Below, piece after piece: positions 24,830 to 35,467 of a stretch of DNA of 64,000 nt (position 1 is the first letter of the stretch; each line of letters starts with the position of its first letter). Source of the stretch: Prochilodus magdalenae (Eukaryota; Chordata; Actinopteri; Characiformes; Prochilodontidae); contig JAMWET010003914.1 in assembly GCA_024036415.1 (NCBI GenBank), forward strand, positions 645,293 through 709,292, in the 5' to 3' direction. A program made the translations under genes and the position numbers. The notes beneath the pieces were generated by a model, which made no database searches, had not been told where the DNA came from, and saw nothing but the letters and a program-made list of their open reading frames with translations.

Positions 24830-25125
24830 GACTCACTTCGAACTGACAACAGTTCGTTAATCCAATGTTTTTGGTTTGGAGGTTCTGATTTCCAGTTTTT
24901 ACACTTTTTTGCCGCTGTAGATGCCAGCAAAACAAAGTATCTCCTGCAAGGAAGTAGTTTCAGGGACAGAACATCTCCAAAGATCCAGATCTTGGGATCA
25001 GAGTCTAATCAACATCCATACACCTCTGAGGTTGTTGTGATCACATTATTCTAGTAGGTCTGCAACTGTACACACCTCCACAGCATATGAACAACTTATA
25101 TGTACAACTTAGGTCTAATTCCCAT
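24830..25125. other. Intron 5, probable LINE-derived sequence
   Basis: First native sequence beyond the right arm. It probably belongs to the 3' part of the L1 fragment that follows, but no motif is decisive. Confidence 0.35.
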
Positions 25126-25509
25126 TTAGATTTTTTTGAACACTCCTTTAAACTGGCAAGTTATCAATAACAGTTTTATAAACACAAGAGGTAAGCCCTT
25201 TTGTGGAACTACGTTTGGAAACAGACACGTTTCAAGTAAAGATTCTTGTGATTTATTTAGGAATATCCCTAATGATTGGCTCCTGATCCAATGTCTGATC
25301 TGTAGATATTTTAAAAGACCATGTCTGTGTAAACCATAGAACTCAGATAGTTCACCACAGCTGGCAAACGCATTATTAATGTAGAGGTCACCAACTAATC
25401 TGATACCTTTCCTGACCCAGGTTTGTAATATGCTATCTGCTAAAGTTGCAGGGATGCTGGGGTTGTCTTTAAAAGGTGTGTTAACCAACAGCTTTATATC
25501 TAAGCCCAA
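25126..25509 (-). mobile_element. L1-type LINE ORF2 C-terminal fragment
   Basis: The 127-codon minus frame contains NPSIPATLADSILQTW, RKGIRLVGDLYINNAF and LLKYLQIRHWIRS, the conserved region after the RT domain in fish L1 ORF2. It lies in intron 5 of the vwa5b2-like gene, antisense to it. No RT motifs are next to it, so it is a short remnant. Confidence 0.72.
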
Positions 25510-27646
25510 GACAGAATGTAACTGATGCCATGCGTCAAAAGTAGCCGAAATCAGTGTGATCAGTGTAATTTGGCGTGATTGTAGAAAGTTGCTTTTTTGA
25601 GCCCAGAAAAGTAATAACTGCTAATATTATGGACTTTATGTAACCCCTCTAAACTGAACCTGGTAAATAAAGGGTTAAATTCAGTGGCCTCTACTGCTCA
25701 GCGAGATGAGCAGGGCATTCCCCCCCACTCCCTCTTCTGAGACGGACTGCCATTTTCTCCCTGGTGGGTGTGCTGTTTTTCCTTGTGACCGTGCTGTACA
25801 AATTGCACAGAAAAGTTCTTTGCAGTTAAACACACGTAGCAGAGCCATAGAAAAGCTTTTAGCAGAGAGAGTTATATAATTAGAGCTTCATTTCTCAGTG
25901 GTTTACAGCCACAACAGCTCCGGCGAGATTTTTTTCAGTTAGCTAGCTGTCTTGGGTTATAAAGCACCGAAAAGTGTAAGAGAAGGAGTTATATTTTCAG
26001 TAGTATGATGAACCACGTATACAGTCGAGAAAAAAACCAGTCGGAGTACTATTGGAGTTTATTTAGCCATGAATGCAGTTCCTTTTTGCTAATGCTAAAA
26101 CTAATCGCTAGCTAATGCGGTTAGCGTGTAAGCTAACGCTGCTAAACTCTTATTGGTATGTTATTTTTTTCCTCAAAAAGCATACATGTAAAGTAAATGG
26201 AAAGAAATATGTTTGAGTCAAACTATGTGCAGTTGAGATTTCAGAGGAGTTCTTTGCTCTGTGTAGCATTGCCATGCTATTTAATGAGTTCATCAGGCAA
26301 TGTATTTTTCAATATGTTAGCATGAGCCATTGTATTGTACTTGTTTTAGAGAAATGCGTTATTCTAGAGGATTTGTTATGTTAAACAGCGTTTGCATTAC
26401 CTTTTTATTATGATTGGGGTTAACATAATTTTTCTGCACTATGCAGACTGGGTTTCGTTCGGACGGTTAAGTTTGCCAGAAGGAACGAGAGACGGCGAGC
26501 CAGATCCACAGTAAATCACGTGATCCTGCGAGTTCTCCTGTACAGCACAGCTCCAGCAGCAGTAGTGTGTAGACAGAGAGAGAGAGAGAGAGAGATCCAG
26601 AGAGAGGAATCCAAGGGTGCACAAGTTTTTTTTCTGTTAGATACATGCACAGATCCACATTCAAATACATACGTACCTATACAGTGACTTAACTGATATT
26701 GGACTGAACTTTAACGTGCACGTAAAAAGAAAAAAACAGAAAGACTACCCGGGTAGCATTTTATTTCCATTTTTGTATATGAACTTTGTGCTGTTTTCTT
26801 GTTTTGTTTCTCCCTTAAATGCTGAAGTGTACCTGGTTAGCCCCTAAATACACTGAAATTCTTTTGAAATCTAAGTTGTGCTCTCACTGCTATACCTTCT
26901 CATCGAACCTAGAAAGAAGCTTGGTGCGCAAACTAATCTATATAACTCAGTTATTACTTCATTCCAGTACCACCACGCTACATTTAATTCCTGTTGCTCT
27001 AACGCTCAGAAGGTTTTAGACTAGATGTTGGAACATCGCTTTGAGGATTTGATTGCATTCAGATAAAAATGGCTCGTTATTGTTGCTCCCAGTAGAGGAT
27101 GTGTTGACATATTTTCACTCATCTCAAATCAACCAAATGTGGTAAACTCTTAATCACTGTGTTTGTAGAACAAAACAGGAGAGGAGATATTTTTTGTTAT
27201 TCCATTTTATTTATTAATTTATTTCTTTATTTGCCCATTTTGTGTTACTGTTGTGCATAGAATGATAAAAAGACAAACTTTTGCCACTAACAAATGAAAA
27301 ACTAGCAAGACGACCTGTAGATGGAGAATGTGAATTGAATGTATAAATGATATCAGTCATTTGAAGGAGAAAAAAAAAAGCTCTAGGGTTGAGCTCAGAC
27401 AACACTGGCCTAATGTTAGGGTGGTGTGTCATACCTGTCATTGCTAGTCAATTGTTTCAGCACTGCACTCTTGGTGTTTTTAAGTTTCAGGACAAAGCTG
27501 GATCTTGTGCTTTTCTTGAGGTTCCAAGATCTTTCTCTTGGGCTTTGGAAGGATTGAGTTCTCAAGACCGCGCCTGTAGTATTCATTATATTTGTATGGG
27601 TCCAGTATGCAATATTTTAAACCCATTGATGCCGTTTTGTTCACAG
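25510..27646. other. Intron 5 of the vwa5b2-like gene; nothing recognised
   Basis: AT-rich with a GA run near 26,572-26,595. The open frames in 26.4-26.7 kb are low-complexity or motif-less. Confidence 0.5.
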
Positions 27647-27771
27647 AGCCCCACAGTCCATTGGTTATCCTGGAAAGGGGTCGACTGTCCTTCAGCCAGT
27701 ATGAGCAGCAGATTAGTGCCCGCCGCGATTATATTCGCTGTGTCCGCAAGGAAGCAGAGCCTGAAAAGAAA
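27647..27771 (+). CDS. vwa5b2: vwa5b2-like coding exon 6
   Basis: Acceptor TTTGTTCACAG, donor GTAAGA. 125 bp in phase 1 to 0, encoding EPHSPLVILERGRLSF then YEQQISARRDYIR and KEAEPEKK. This is the linker between VIT and VWA regions in VWA5B proteins, in which a YE.QI..RRDF.R block is typical. Confidence 0.88.
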
Positions 27772-28300
27772 GTAAGATAACATCAATGAATACTTGTTTT
27801 TCCGTAGTCTTTCTGCTGTTGTACCTTCTACTGTGGACGGTAATTCTACAGATCCTTGTGATGTGTGACCATGTGTAATCTTCATTCAAACAAGTATCAC
27901 AAAGCTTTAATGAACTGGTAATGAACACACTGACCGATTTTACAATAGTCTGACAAAGTTTTGACCATAACCAACATAAAATGACTATATATGTGTTATA
28001 GCCACATATATAGTCCCTGGTTTTTATCATCCCCAATAGGTCATTTCGTAGACAAAATTTTGTAGTTTCATGTTATGACTATGAGTTTCATGTTATGTCT
28101 TGTTCTGTGGCAATCAAAAATGTTCCACTGGATTCTCTAAATTACAAGGTCGGTAAAGTCAAATTTTGAATATTTCTACATGTAAGCCAATGCTACTGCG
28201 CACTGAATTGATGTTATTAAACTTAAAGCCTCCTTAAAACTGGCCATGTGGTGAATAAAAAGTTGTCCTACTGGTTAAAACTGTTTTTTGTAATCTTTAG
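27772..28300. other. Intron 6
   Basis: AT-rich; nothing recognised apart from a polypyrimidine tract before the exon 7 acceptor. Confidence 0.55.
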
Positions 28301-28477
28301 CTGGAATTTATTAGAAAACGTTATCATAAGGATGTGCTGAGTAACCCGGTGCTGATGCTGAACTTCTGTCCCGACCTTTTGTCTGAGCCACTGGAGCTGC
28401 AGCAGGCCAGCAGAGAGCTGCTGTTTCTCATAGACCGTGGGGCCAATGTCGCACAGCACACAATCAACAAGATCAAG
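28301..28477 (+). CDS. vwa5b2: vwa5b2-like coding exon 7 (start of the VWA domain)
   Basis: Acceptor GTAATCTTTAG, donor GTACAC. 177 bp, phase 0 to 0. Encodes LEFIRKRYHKDVL, NPVLMLNFCPDL and RELLFLIDRGANVAQHTI. The RKRxHKD and NFCPDL blocks are strongly diagnostic. The first beta strand LLFLID is followed by RGANVA, so the serine residues of a metal-binding DxSxS loop are missing. Confidence 0.9.
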
Positions 28478-29808
28478 GTACACACATTTCTCTTTCTCTC
28501 TCTTATTCACAAAAGACTGTTTCATATAAACTGTTTTTGACAAATTATCATTATGCACTGGCCATTGTACTTTATCAGCTGAAGTGTCATTTATTGATGT
28601 GTAAATGACAATTTCTAAATAAATCCCCCCACCCTCTTTTTTTGGTCAGCTACTGTGATACATTTTATTCCGGCCCAGTTCTTTGTACTGTACAACTGTG
28701 CACAGATTTAGCTTTGGTATAGTGCACCTGGTTCAGCTAATCAAGATCATTTGGAGCACCTAAATGATAGACCCGAATCAGTTTATTAGATTTTTTTTTT
28801 TTTTTAACTTGTGAGATATCTCCTAGAGCAGACAGGCTTTACTGACTTTAAAAAACCTATTACTCTATGTAAATTAAGTTAGTTTTACCAAATCTTACAA
28901 TGAGTGCATGGTTGTTTTACCTACAAGCAATCTCCCATGCTGATAACAATCCGTGTCCTGGCCAGCACTCCAGGTTGCCATGGCAGTGCAGTATCAGGTT
29001 TTAGCTGCTCCGGGGTCTTCCACAACAAACACTGGTTAAAAACACACATGCAGCCATATGGTGACCTGCCGCATGTTTTTATCATTCATCAGTCAAACCA
29101 AATCTGGCTTCTGACTTAACTTGTTACATATTAAACTAGCTTACCTGCAATGTTGTTTTGCAGCTAATAACCTTTTTTCAGATTTTACCTGAGAAATTAC
29201 TTGCTCATAATACAAAGAGCCAACTATATACCGATACTGTATACATTTACAGGGGTATACTAGACAATGCAGCAATGTATTGTAAGTAATAGGGAAGGGA
29301 CACCGTTTCTGCTGTTTTGGCAGCAGAACTGAATAGGAATAAAAGTTCTGTCTGGAAAATTCTGCACTAAGTTGTTGTAACCAAAACTAAGCCGGTTGGA
29401 AACAACATAGAATTAGATGCTCTAATACCATTAGTTTTATAATACACCAAAACAACAGCACCCCCATCTATGAATGAACGGGCACATAGAGGACATAGAG
29501 GTGTTGATATCTCAGGAAGTGCAGGAATAGTTGGTGGTCAAAAAATATGTACCAAGAAGAAGAAGAATATACTAACGGATAACAAAACATTGCTAATGAT
29601 AACATGTATCTTATTTTATACAGTTTTTATTAAAATACAGGTCAAAATGAATTCATAAATTACTGCTTTTCTTCCGCCGTTACATATCCAACTTTCTTGG
29701 ACATGAAGCTTAAAAGGTTATGTTGTTTAAAAGGTTTAAGAGCCCAGAGCTAAACACTTCGAATTTCCTTATTTATTTTTATCTTTATCATCTCATCTTC
29801 TACTAAAG
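28478..29808. other. Intron 7; expected VWA exon not found
   Basis: In VWA5B genes an exon coding for the following helix and the NxxxFG...LFP.S strand lies here. I read this interval in the plus frames and found no acceptor/donor-bounded stretch with that pattern. Only AT-rich intron with a T-run at 28,790-28,806 is seen. Confidence 0.5.
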
Positions 29809-30011
29809 AACACTCTGGCCCAGGTGTTAGACTATATCCAGAGGCTGCGAACAGATCAGGGTGCAACCAACCTGCTGGGAGCCTTATCCTGGGTGTACCG
29901 CCAGCCTGTTCATCGCAGCTGCCCCCGGCAGCTCTTCATCCTGACTGATGGATCATTGGGCAGTGTCGGTGGACCACTGGAGCTGGTCAGGAGGAACACC
30001 TGTAACGCCAG
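29809..30011 (+). CDS. vwa5b2: vwa5b2-like coding exon 8 (C-terminal half of the VWA domain)
   Basis: Acceptor CTACTAAAG, donor GTAAAC. 203 bp, phase 0 to 2. Encodes YIQRLRTDQGATNLLGAL, SWVYRQPVHR and CPRQLFILTDGSLG, the conserved TNLL..L and RQLF.LTDG strands of the VWA fold. Exon 7 can splice directly to it in frame, which would delete about 38 residues of the domain. Confidence 0.88.
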
Positions 30012-31901
30012 GTAAACATGAATACAGCTGGTACACATCTGGAGACCAGAAAAATCTCAGACAAAATAGGTAGAAGTGGAATTCTAAGAAGCCAGCATAT
30101 AAAAAGAACGCTTATTAGCACTAAACCCACTGATATTAGTTAAACAGTTTGCTGAAAGGCCTAGTGGATTCATTAATTAAATAAATACACAAAAATAGTC
30201 TGAGACAATTATCTAAAACATGTACTGTTAATGTTAAATAAGCTTAAAATCTTATAGAACAAAATGCTGTAAAAGGTTATAGAGTAAACACAAACTCAAT
30301 ACCACTTATTATTATTTTTAAATCTATAATTGAACGATATAATTCAAGGTAACAATATATAATATGGATTAACTTTAATATAAAAAACATTATCTATTGC
30401 TAATGTCTATAATGCACGAGGCAGCAGATAAAGATAAAAAGAGGACTAGAATGGTAAGTGTACATCTAGATCATCTTTTTTGTACAAAATACTAATACAT
30501 TTGTGTAGGGAACTATTTTTTCTCTTGAATTTCTTCATCCCCGCCCCCCCTGGAATATCCCCTATATTTAAGATCGATAAGAACCCATATTCTAGATCAA
30601 TTCATTAGCAGTAGCTAACCAAGAGTATGTGTATACCAGAGTGCTGAAATAAGTACAGTTTCCCAAGATCCACACAACACCACCATCAAGCACTCTACAA
30701 AAATAAATAATCTGGCACTCCTTTAATTTTCCATTTTTTTAAATTAGCTTCGTAACTGCAGGAGAAAGTGTTCTAAACAGCATTTGAGGTGCCTCCTACA
30801 ATGACACTATTCTTTTGTGATGTGACACTTTTTGAGAAAGCATGCCACTGTCCTGACACTCTGTTCCTTCTCATAACACACCCCGCCCTCGCCCGCTACA
30901 ATCACTCCCGTTATTGATATGCACTCAGGACACTTAAGAGTCTAAAACCCAACAGACCTGAGATGAATTCCAAACAGTGTACAGGCTCTCTGGCTACTGC
31001 TTTCTTCAGACTTTCAATTAGTGAAAGGGCCCTGATCGTTCCTTGAAAAATACTAAACACTCTCTCAGTCCAGTGTGAATTTACTTTGGAATATGGAAGG
31101 AGGAAACCATCCAAGGTCTCATATACACTTTAACGATATGGAAAACTTAAAGGGAATCTAAAAGCAATAGGTTACATTTCTATTACTTTCCAAAGAAAAT
31201 ATGTCAGGGCAAATATAACATTGCCTTACAATAACATTACAGCAACTACATACATATACACACACACACACACACACATACGCTACTTAAGAGAAGAAGT
31301 GGGAGGCCAAAAGAGAACCTTACATGCCCCCACTGACACACAGGAAAAGCTGCTGAATGACTTGGAAGAGACCGTGAACTCCCTGTGTTTGTCTTTTTGT
31401 AGAATGTGATGTTTGCATTGCGATGTTTATTGTTTAGTTGTGTGCAGTGCTTAAAGGAACAAAATCTTTTATTGCATATGTACATTAAAAGGGACCTGGT
31501 GTGAAGGTCCCACTTTCACAATGGTGTTTCTTTTTTGTGTGTAATTAGACCTTTATCCATCCTCTCTGACTGATGGGGGGGGGGTGTAAGTTTGTACCTT
31601 TTATTAATGTGTTTTCAGTGATTAGATTACAATTGGATTTCACCTGAACACATTAAAAGGCAGGTGTATCCAATTACATGATTATGACTGGATCGCTCAA
31701 ACCACATTCAGAGGTGGTCAGAGACCATATGAGAACACATTTAGGCCAATTAACTCAAACGTAATCAAAATGTGTTTTTGTTACCCATATTAAATTACAT
31801 AAAAGAAAGTGTGTCTTATAAGATAAGATCAGGTATATAATATATATATGTGTGTGTGTGTGTGCGTGTGTGTGCATGTGTGTGTGTGTTTGTGTGTACA
31901 G
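30012..31901. other. Intron 8; no gene seen
   Basis: AT-rich intron with (CA)n at 31,258-31,280 and (GT)n at 31,848-31,895. The latter abuts the exon 9 acceptor and supplies part of its polypyrimidine/GT tract. Confidence 0.55.
31848..31895. repeat. (GT)n microsatellite at the exon 9 acceptor
   Basis: About 48 bp of TG repeat running to within a few bases of the TACAG acceptor at 31,901. Confidence 0.93.
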
Positions 31902-32032
31902 ATGTTTTGGGCTGGGTCTTGGGCCATGTGCCTGCAGAAGGCTCCTTCAGGGCATGGCCAAGGTGACAGGAGGAAGTTCCTCTGTGAAGAAGAGAGACTC
32001 CAGCCAAAGACAAACAGCCAGACAAACTTTAT
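31902..32032 (+). pseudogene. vwa5b2: vwa5b2-like coding exon 9, frameshifted
   Basis: Splits an Arg codon with exon 8 and reads CFGLGLGPCACRRLLQGMA and KVTGG in the correct frame. The conserved continuation KFLCEEERLQPK is present but in a different frame, so a net loss of one base (mod 3) has occurred at about 31,970. The donor GTAAGT is intact. The family normally reads GG..EFL...ERLQPKM here. Confidence 0.82.
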
Positions 32033-34655
32033 GTAAGTGATCTGTCAGACTGTTGATATGTAGTAAAAGCTGGGTAATTCTTTGAGAATTACATTCAGAA
32101 CCTCAAGCTGATGAAATCTTGCCCGTGTTGGTTATACCGTTTTTTACAGTTATGTTAAACAGTACTTAAACAACCTGTGTGTGTTCATGTACTGTCCCTT
32201 TAGACACATGTGACTCCTACCTACCCAGTTTGCGACATGGAAGCAGCACAGAGGAGAACTCAAGCGGTGCAGTTCGAGCAGCTTGTACCAAAGATGAAAA
32301 TTTAAAACTCAAATGTAAACAGCAAAAACACCGCGAAGTAATCTCACCTTCCCGTTTCAACACTTGGAGCACAATCATGTTACCGAATTTAAACAGCACA
32401 TGGTTTAGTATAAGAGACTAACAAACACCCAGAAACAAGAGGTCCTAGAAAGCAGGCTTGTAACACAAAACAAAGCGAACAGCAGCAAAGAGTTTAAGTA
32501 GCGAGAGGTTGTTTATGTACCAGCTTTAAACATCACCAGCGCTGCTCACAAGCTGCTGTAGCACAACAGCTACAGCTTTAGTGGGCTGCATTAAACAAGT
32601 ATTAGAAACTAAATTGAGAAAGAAAGAAATGAAAGGAAAGGAAAAGATTATTCAGATGGAGGAAACTGCTGCGTCACTTATGGTAGACTAAAAAAAAGTC
32701 GAACAAGAGGCTGGAGAATACGATTCCATACTACTTTTGAGAATTTGACATTTTTTCCCTCGTCAAAGAATTCTGACTACAGTAATGCCTTTCCCCAAAC
32801 AGTTTGACTTGTCTATCTAGTTTAGAAACTGTCTGGTTTGATCAGCGTAGTTTTATTAGCAATGCAGTGCAGTATTTGCAAAGTAATACACAGTGCTTTT
32901 AGTATGTGAACGCTTTCAAAGTAAAAGAAAGGGAGCCATGTACAAAAAGCTCTTCTGTGCAACATATGCTGCTGTCTATAGCCAGGTGACAACAAGACTG
33001 ACGCATCAACTCAGTGCATGTTATCTTTTTGCACCATTAGATGCAGAGGCCACTTACAGCTGTCTAACGGTCATGCAGATATGAGCACTTAGCATTTTAG
33101 CTTAGTCAAGAATTAATGGGAATAAATAGCAGGCTGTTTGACGATGTGTGCTGTTATATGTTGATATGAAAGGAAACTCATTCGATTTTTTTATATTTCT
33201 GCATAATTCAACACTTAGAACGTAAACAAAGTTATTCAGAGCAGGTTGATGTTCATTTCTGGTTCACGTAATTATGCAGAAACGTTGTATTCTTTTGTTA
33301 AACTTACAATTAACTGCTTATATAGCAGTTTGCCATCTTAGTCTCAACATCCCATAGTAACAATTTCCCCCTTGTCATGACATAACCACTATGTTAAGAA
33401 ATAAACTGTAATTTAAATTCCAAATGTCATGCAACCTTGCCCTGGACACACTTAGATAACAGGCCGATTACGTTACGGGCAAAATTATGGATTTAGTGGA
33501 TGTTCATTAGAGTAGCTACATAATCAAAGATGATCAACTCACATTTGTGTGCCAGGGGCCGTCACCTGCAGTCTCCATTTCCAAGTAGCCTGCTTTCACT
33601 GTTCACTACGTTTCTCCTAATAAACAAAGAATTGTTTAATTCTTTATTATTCACTGCCATCAGCTCATAAATCCATAATATGAATGCACAGCAATGAACA
33701 TGTTCAGCAACCAGCCCGTATAACCAGCATTTTGAATGTCTCAGTTTATGCTATTTTCTTCCTGAAAATTCTCAGATCAATAATATCATAATTTTCTATA
33801 TTAGGTTTTATGCTTTGTTGTTTTGGCCAAAAATGTGTAAAATATGTATTACTACAGGCAAGTTGTGATTGTGAAGTCGGCACCACATTGAGGTTTAACT
33901 CATCTACAGGTGGCTCTCTCCTGAGTTATACGGCACCAATATGAAAACCAGTTCATCTTTCTGCCCTCGTTCTGTAACGTCAATAAAGCTAGAAAAGTGA
34001 ATCTGAAATAAATCACTTATTTATTACACTCAGCACGTACCATACCAAACCAACTCAGGCCATAACTTTTTATGAGGAAGCTTTCAGAAACATCAAACGT
34101 CAAATATGAGCAGTCTTGACTGACTACGTTTCTCTAGAACAGAACAGTTCACCTCAAACCCTCTGAATCAGTTACACATCGACCATTTATTTACACGAGA
34201 AATTTGAAAAGTCGGTGTAGTTCCCCTTTAAGATGCGCTAGTTATCTTAAGATCTTATCTGAAGTTGGAATAAGATAAATAACATAAATAACGCTGTTCC
34301 GTTACTCTGTCCTACATGATTAAGAAAAGATTTTAGTTAGGATGCTTCAGCGATGACAGACATGTAGCTAACTGTGCTAATTAGCTCCAGTGCTATTGTT
34401 GTATGGACTGTTGCAAGTGCCATTCCATATCCTCATAAGCATGCTCGTTTAATTTCCAAACACGGATGAAATTCTAGGTTAAAAACAAATTAAAGCTATT
34501 TTATGCACTTAACATAAAACCTAAGCCCAAATGTGCAAGTTATTTTAGCACAGGCTAATTTAGCTAGCCTGCAAACACGGCTCAGAATAGTGTTGTTCTC
34601 ACAAGATCTACACAGGTTCAAGTGAATTTAACGACTTTGAGCGTCCAGAGAGTAC
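32033..34655. other. No gene confidently seen
   Basis: Expected location of the remaining vwa5b2 exons, but no family motif is found. A plus frame at 32,179-32,421 follows a CCCTTTAG acceptor-like site; its protein has no motif I know. Confidence 0.45.
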
Positions 34656-34830
34656 CTCAGCAATTAAACACGCTCCTCCTGGGCGCAGCTGTCACGACCG
34701 ATGGTTGTTTGTATCCGCTTTGGGGCTTTCACGCTGCGGCTGTTACTGCCAGACCGCCCCGCTAGAGCCAGGAGCTCCCGGTGCTAATCATGCTATGCTA
34801 ATCTCCGTGTCGGGGTCAGAAAATTGATAT
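34656..34830 (-). promoter_or_regulatory. CpG-rich patch, possible promoter or 5' UTR exon
   Basis: A GC/CpG-rich island in AT-rich DNA (CACGACCGATGG, CACGCTGCGGCTG, CCGCCCCGC). On the minus strand it ends in a plausible donor, GCTGAG followed by GTACTC. No start codon with a usable frame is inside. No downstream gene was found on this strand. Confidence 0.3.
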
Positions 34831-35077
34831 TTCATGTCTCGTTTTAGTAAAACCTCTTCCAGTATCCCGCAAGTCTTTGATATCATTCCTCTGAACTCCT
34901 GAATATTCTGAAACATTCCCGTTTTAACAAAATATGGGATTGTAAAGTCTACGACGCGACTTGATAGACCAACATACCATTTGCAGTGCTAGACCGCCAT
35001 CTGGTGGTTCGGGTAGGTACTGCAACAAAAAATATATATTTTGAGGTGGTAATGGCTATTCTAAGAGATTTTAAGGG

Positions 35078-35148
35078 GCATTTTTGGCATATTCTTGGCA
35101 TTTGGTGCCCAGTTTGATGCCAAGCAAAATGCCAAGCAGATGCCAGGC
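35078..35148. repeat. Clustered TTGGCA / TGCCAAG motifs
   Basis: Two TTGGCAT units and a TTTGGTGCC are followed by TGCCAAGC, TGCCAAGC and TGCCAGGC in the opposite sense, so the block can fold back on itself. It abuts the 3' end of the first U6 gene and is absent beside the second. Confidence 0.6.
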
Positions 35149-35197
35149 AAAATGAGGAACGCTTCACGATTTTGCGTGTCATCCTTGCGCAGGGGCC

Positions 35198-35244
<47 letters not shown>

Positions 35245-35254
35245 TAGCAAGCAC
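35149..35254 (-). ncRNA. RNU6: U6 spliceosomal snRNA gene, copy 1
   Basis: The minus strand reads GTGCTTGCTACGGCAGCAC, then ATACTAAAATTGGAACGATA, the invariant ACAGAGA box with AGATTAGCATGGCCCC, and GACACGCAAAATCGTGAAGC, ending in a T4 terminator. The length is 106 nt, the normal size. Compared with the human RNA, the 5' stem-loop bulge C is U, the UUCG loop is UACG (still a UNCG tetraloop) and one base near the 3' stem differs. All U4-pairing and catalytic segments are kept. It is transcribed by RNA polymerase III from an external promoter. U6 makes many pseudogenes, but a matching promoter argues for a real gene. Confidence 0.95.
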
Positions 35255-35277
35255 GAGCTAGGAGTATCTACAGCTGG

Positions 35278-35320
35278 TATAAATAGCCAGTCGCCTGTCC
35301 ATGATTTTAACTCATGGTTG
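35278..35320 (-). promoter_or_regulatory. U6 copy 1 core promoter: TATA box and PSE
   Basis: On the minus strand TATTTATA lies at -24 to -31 and CAACCATGAGTTAAAATCAT at -47 to -66. The latter aligns with the vertebrate U6 proximal sequence element (consensus-like ACC.T.A.TT.AAA). Both distances are the canonical ones for type 3 Pol III promoters. Confidence 0.85.
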
Positions 35321-35459
35321 ATGAAAAAAACTCCAAACATTCACTGAAAGACTCCATAACGGCACAGATACGTCAAATATAATTAACAAAAACAAAAATC
35401 TCTGTTGTATTTACCTTTATTTTACTCATTCGGATCTTCCGGAGCATGTACTGGGTGGT

Positions 35460-35467
35460 ATGCAAAA
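35460..35467 (-). promoter_or_regulatory. Candidate DSE (octamer-like) of U6 copy 1
   Basis: ATGCAAAA, one mismatch from the octamer ATGCAAAT, at -206 to -213, the usual distance of a distal sequence element. The equivalent site in copy 2 is ATGCAAAG. Confidence 0.5.

Larger units (their letters stand above)
24556..32032 (+). pseudogene. vwa5b2: vwa5b2-like gene, 3' half (coding exons 5-9), degraded
   Basis: Exons 24,556-24,687, 27,647-27,771, 28,301-28,477, 29,809-30,011 and 31,902-32,032 join in phase. They encode the linker and the VWA domain of a VWA5B2-like protein. Three defects are seen. The exon that should supply the middle of the VWA domain between 28,477 and 29,809 is absent, although the reading frame is kept. 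The metal-site loop reads IDRGANVA instead of a DxSxS motif. The last exon is frameshifted after VTGG. No further exons of the roughly 1,200-residue family protein are seen before 35 kb, and there is no promoter upstream of exon 5. Known background: mammalian VWA5B2 also lacks a canonical metal-binding motif, so that point alone is not proof of decay. Confidence 0.78.

Noticed and set aside
32179..32421. Possible next vwa5b2 exon after exon 9
   Set aside because: It has an acceptor-like start but no resemblance to the family; ends in frame stops without a clear donor.
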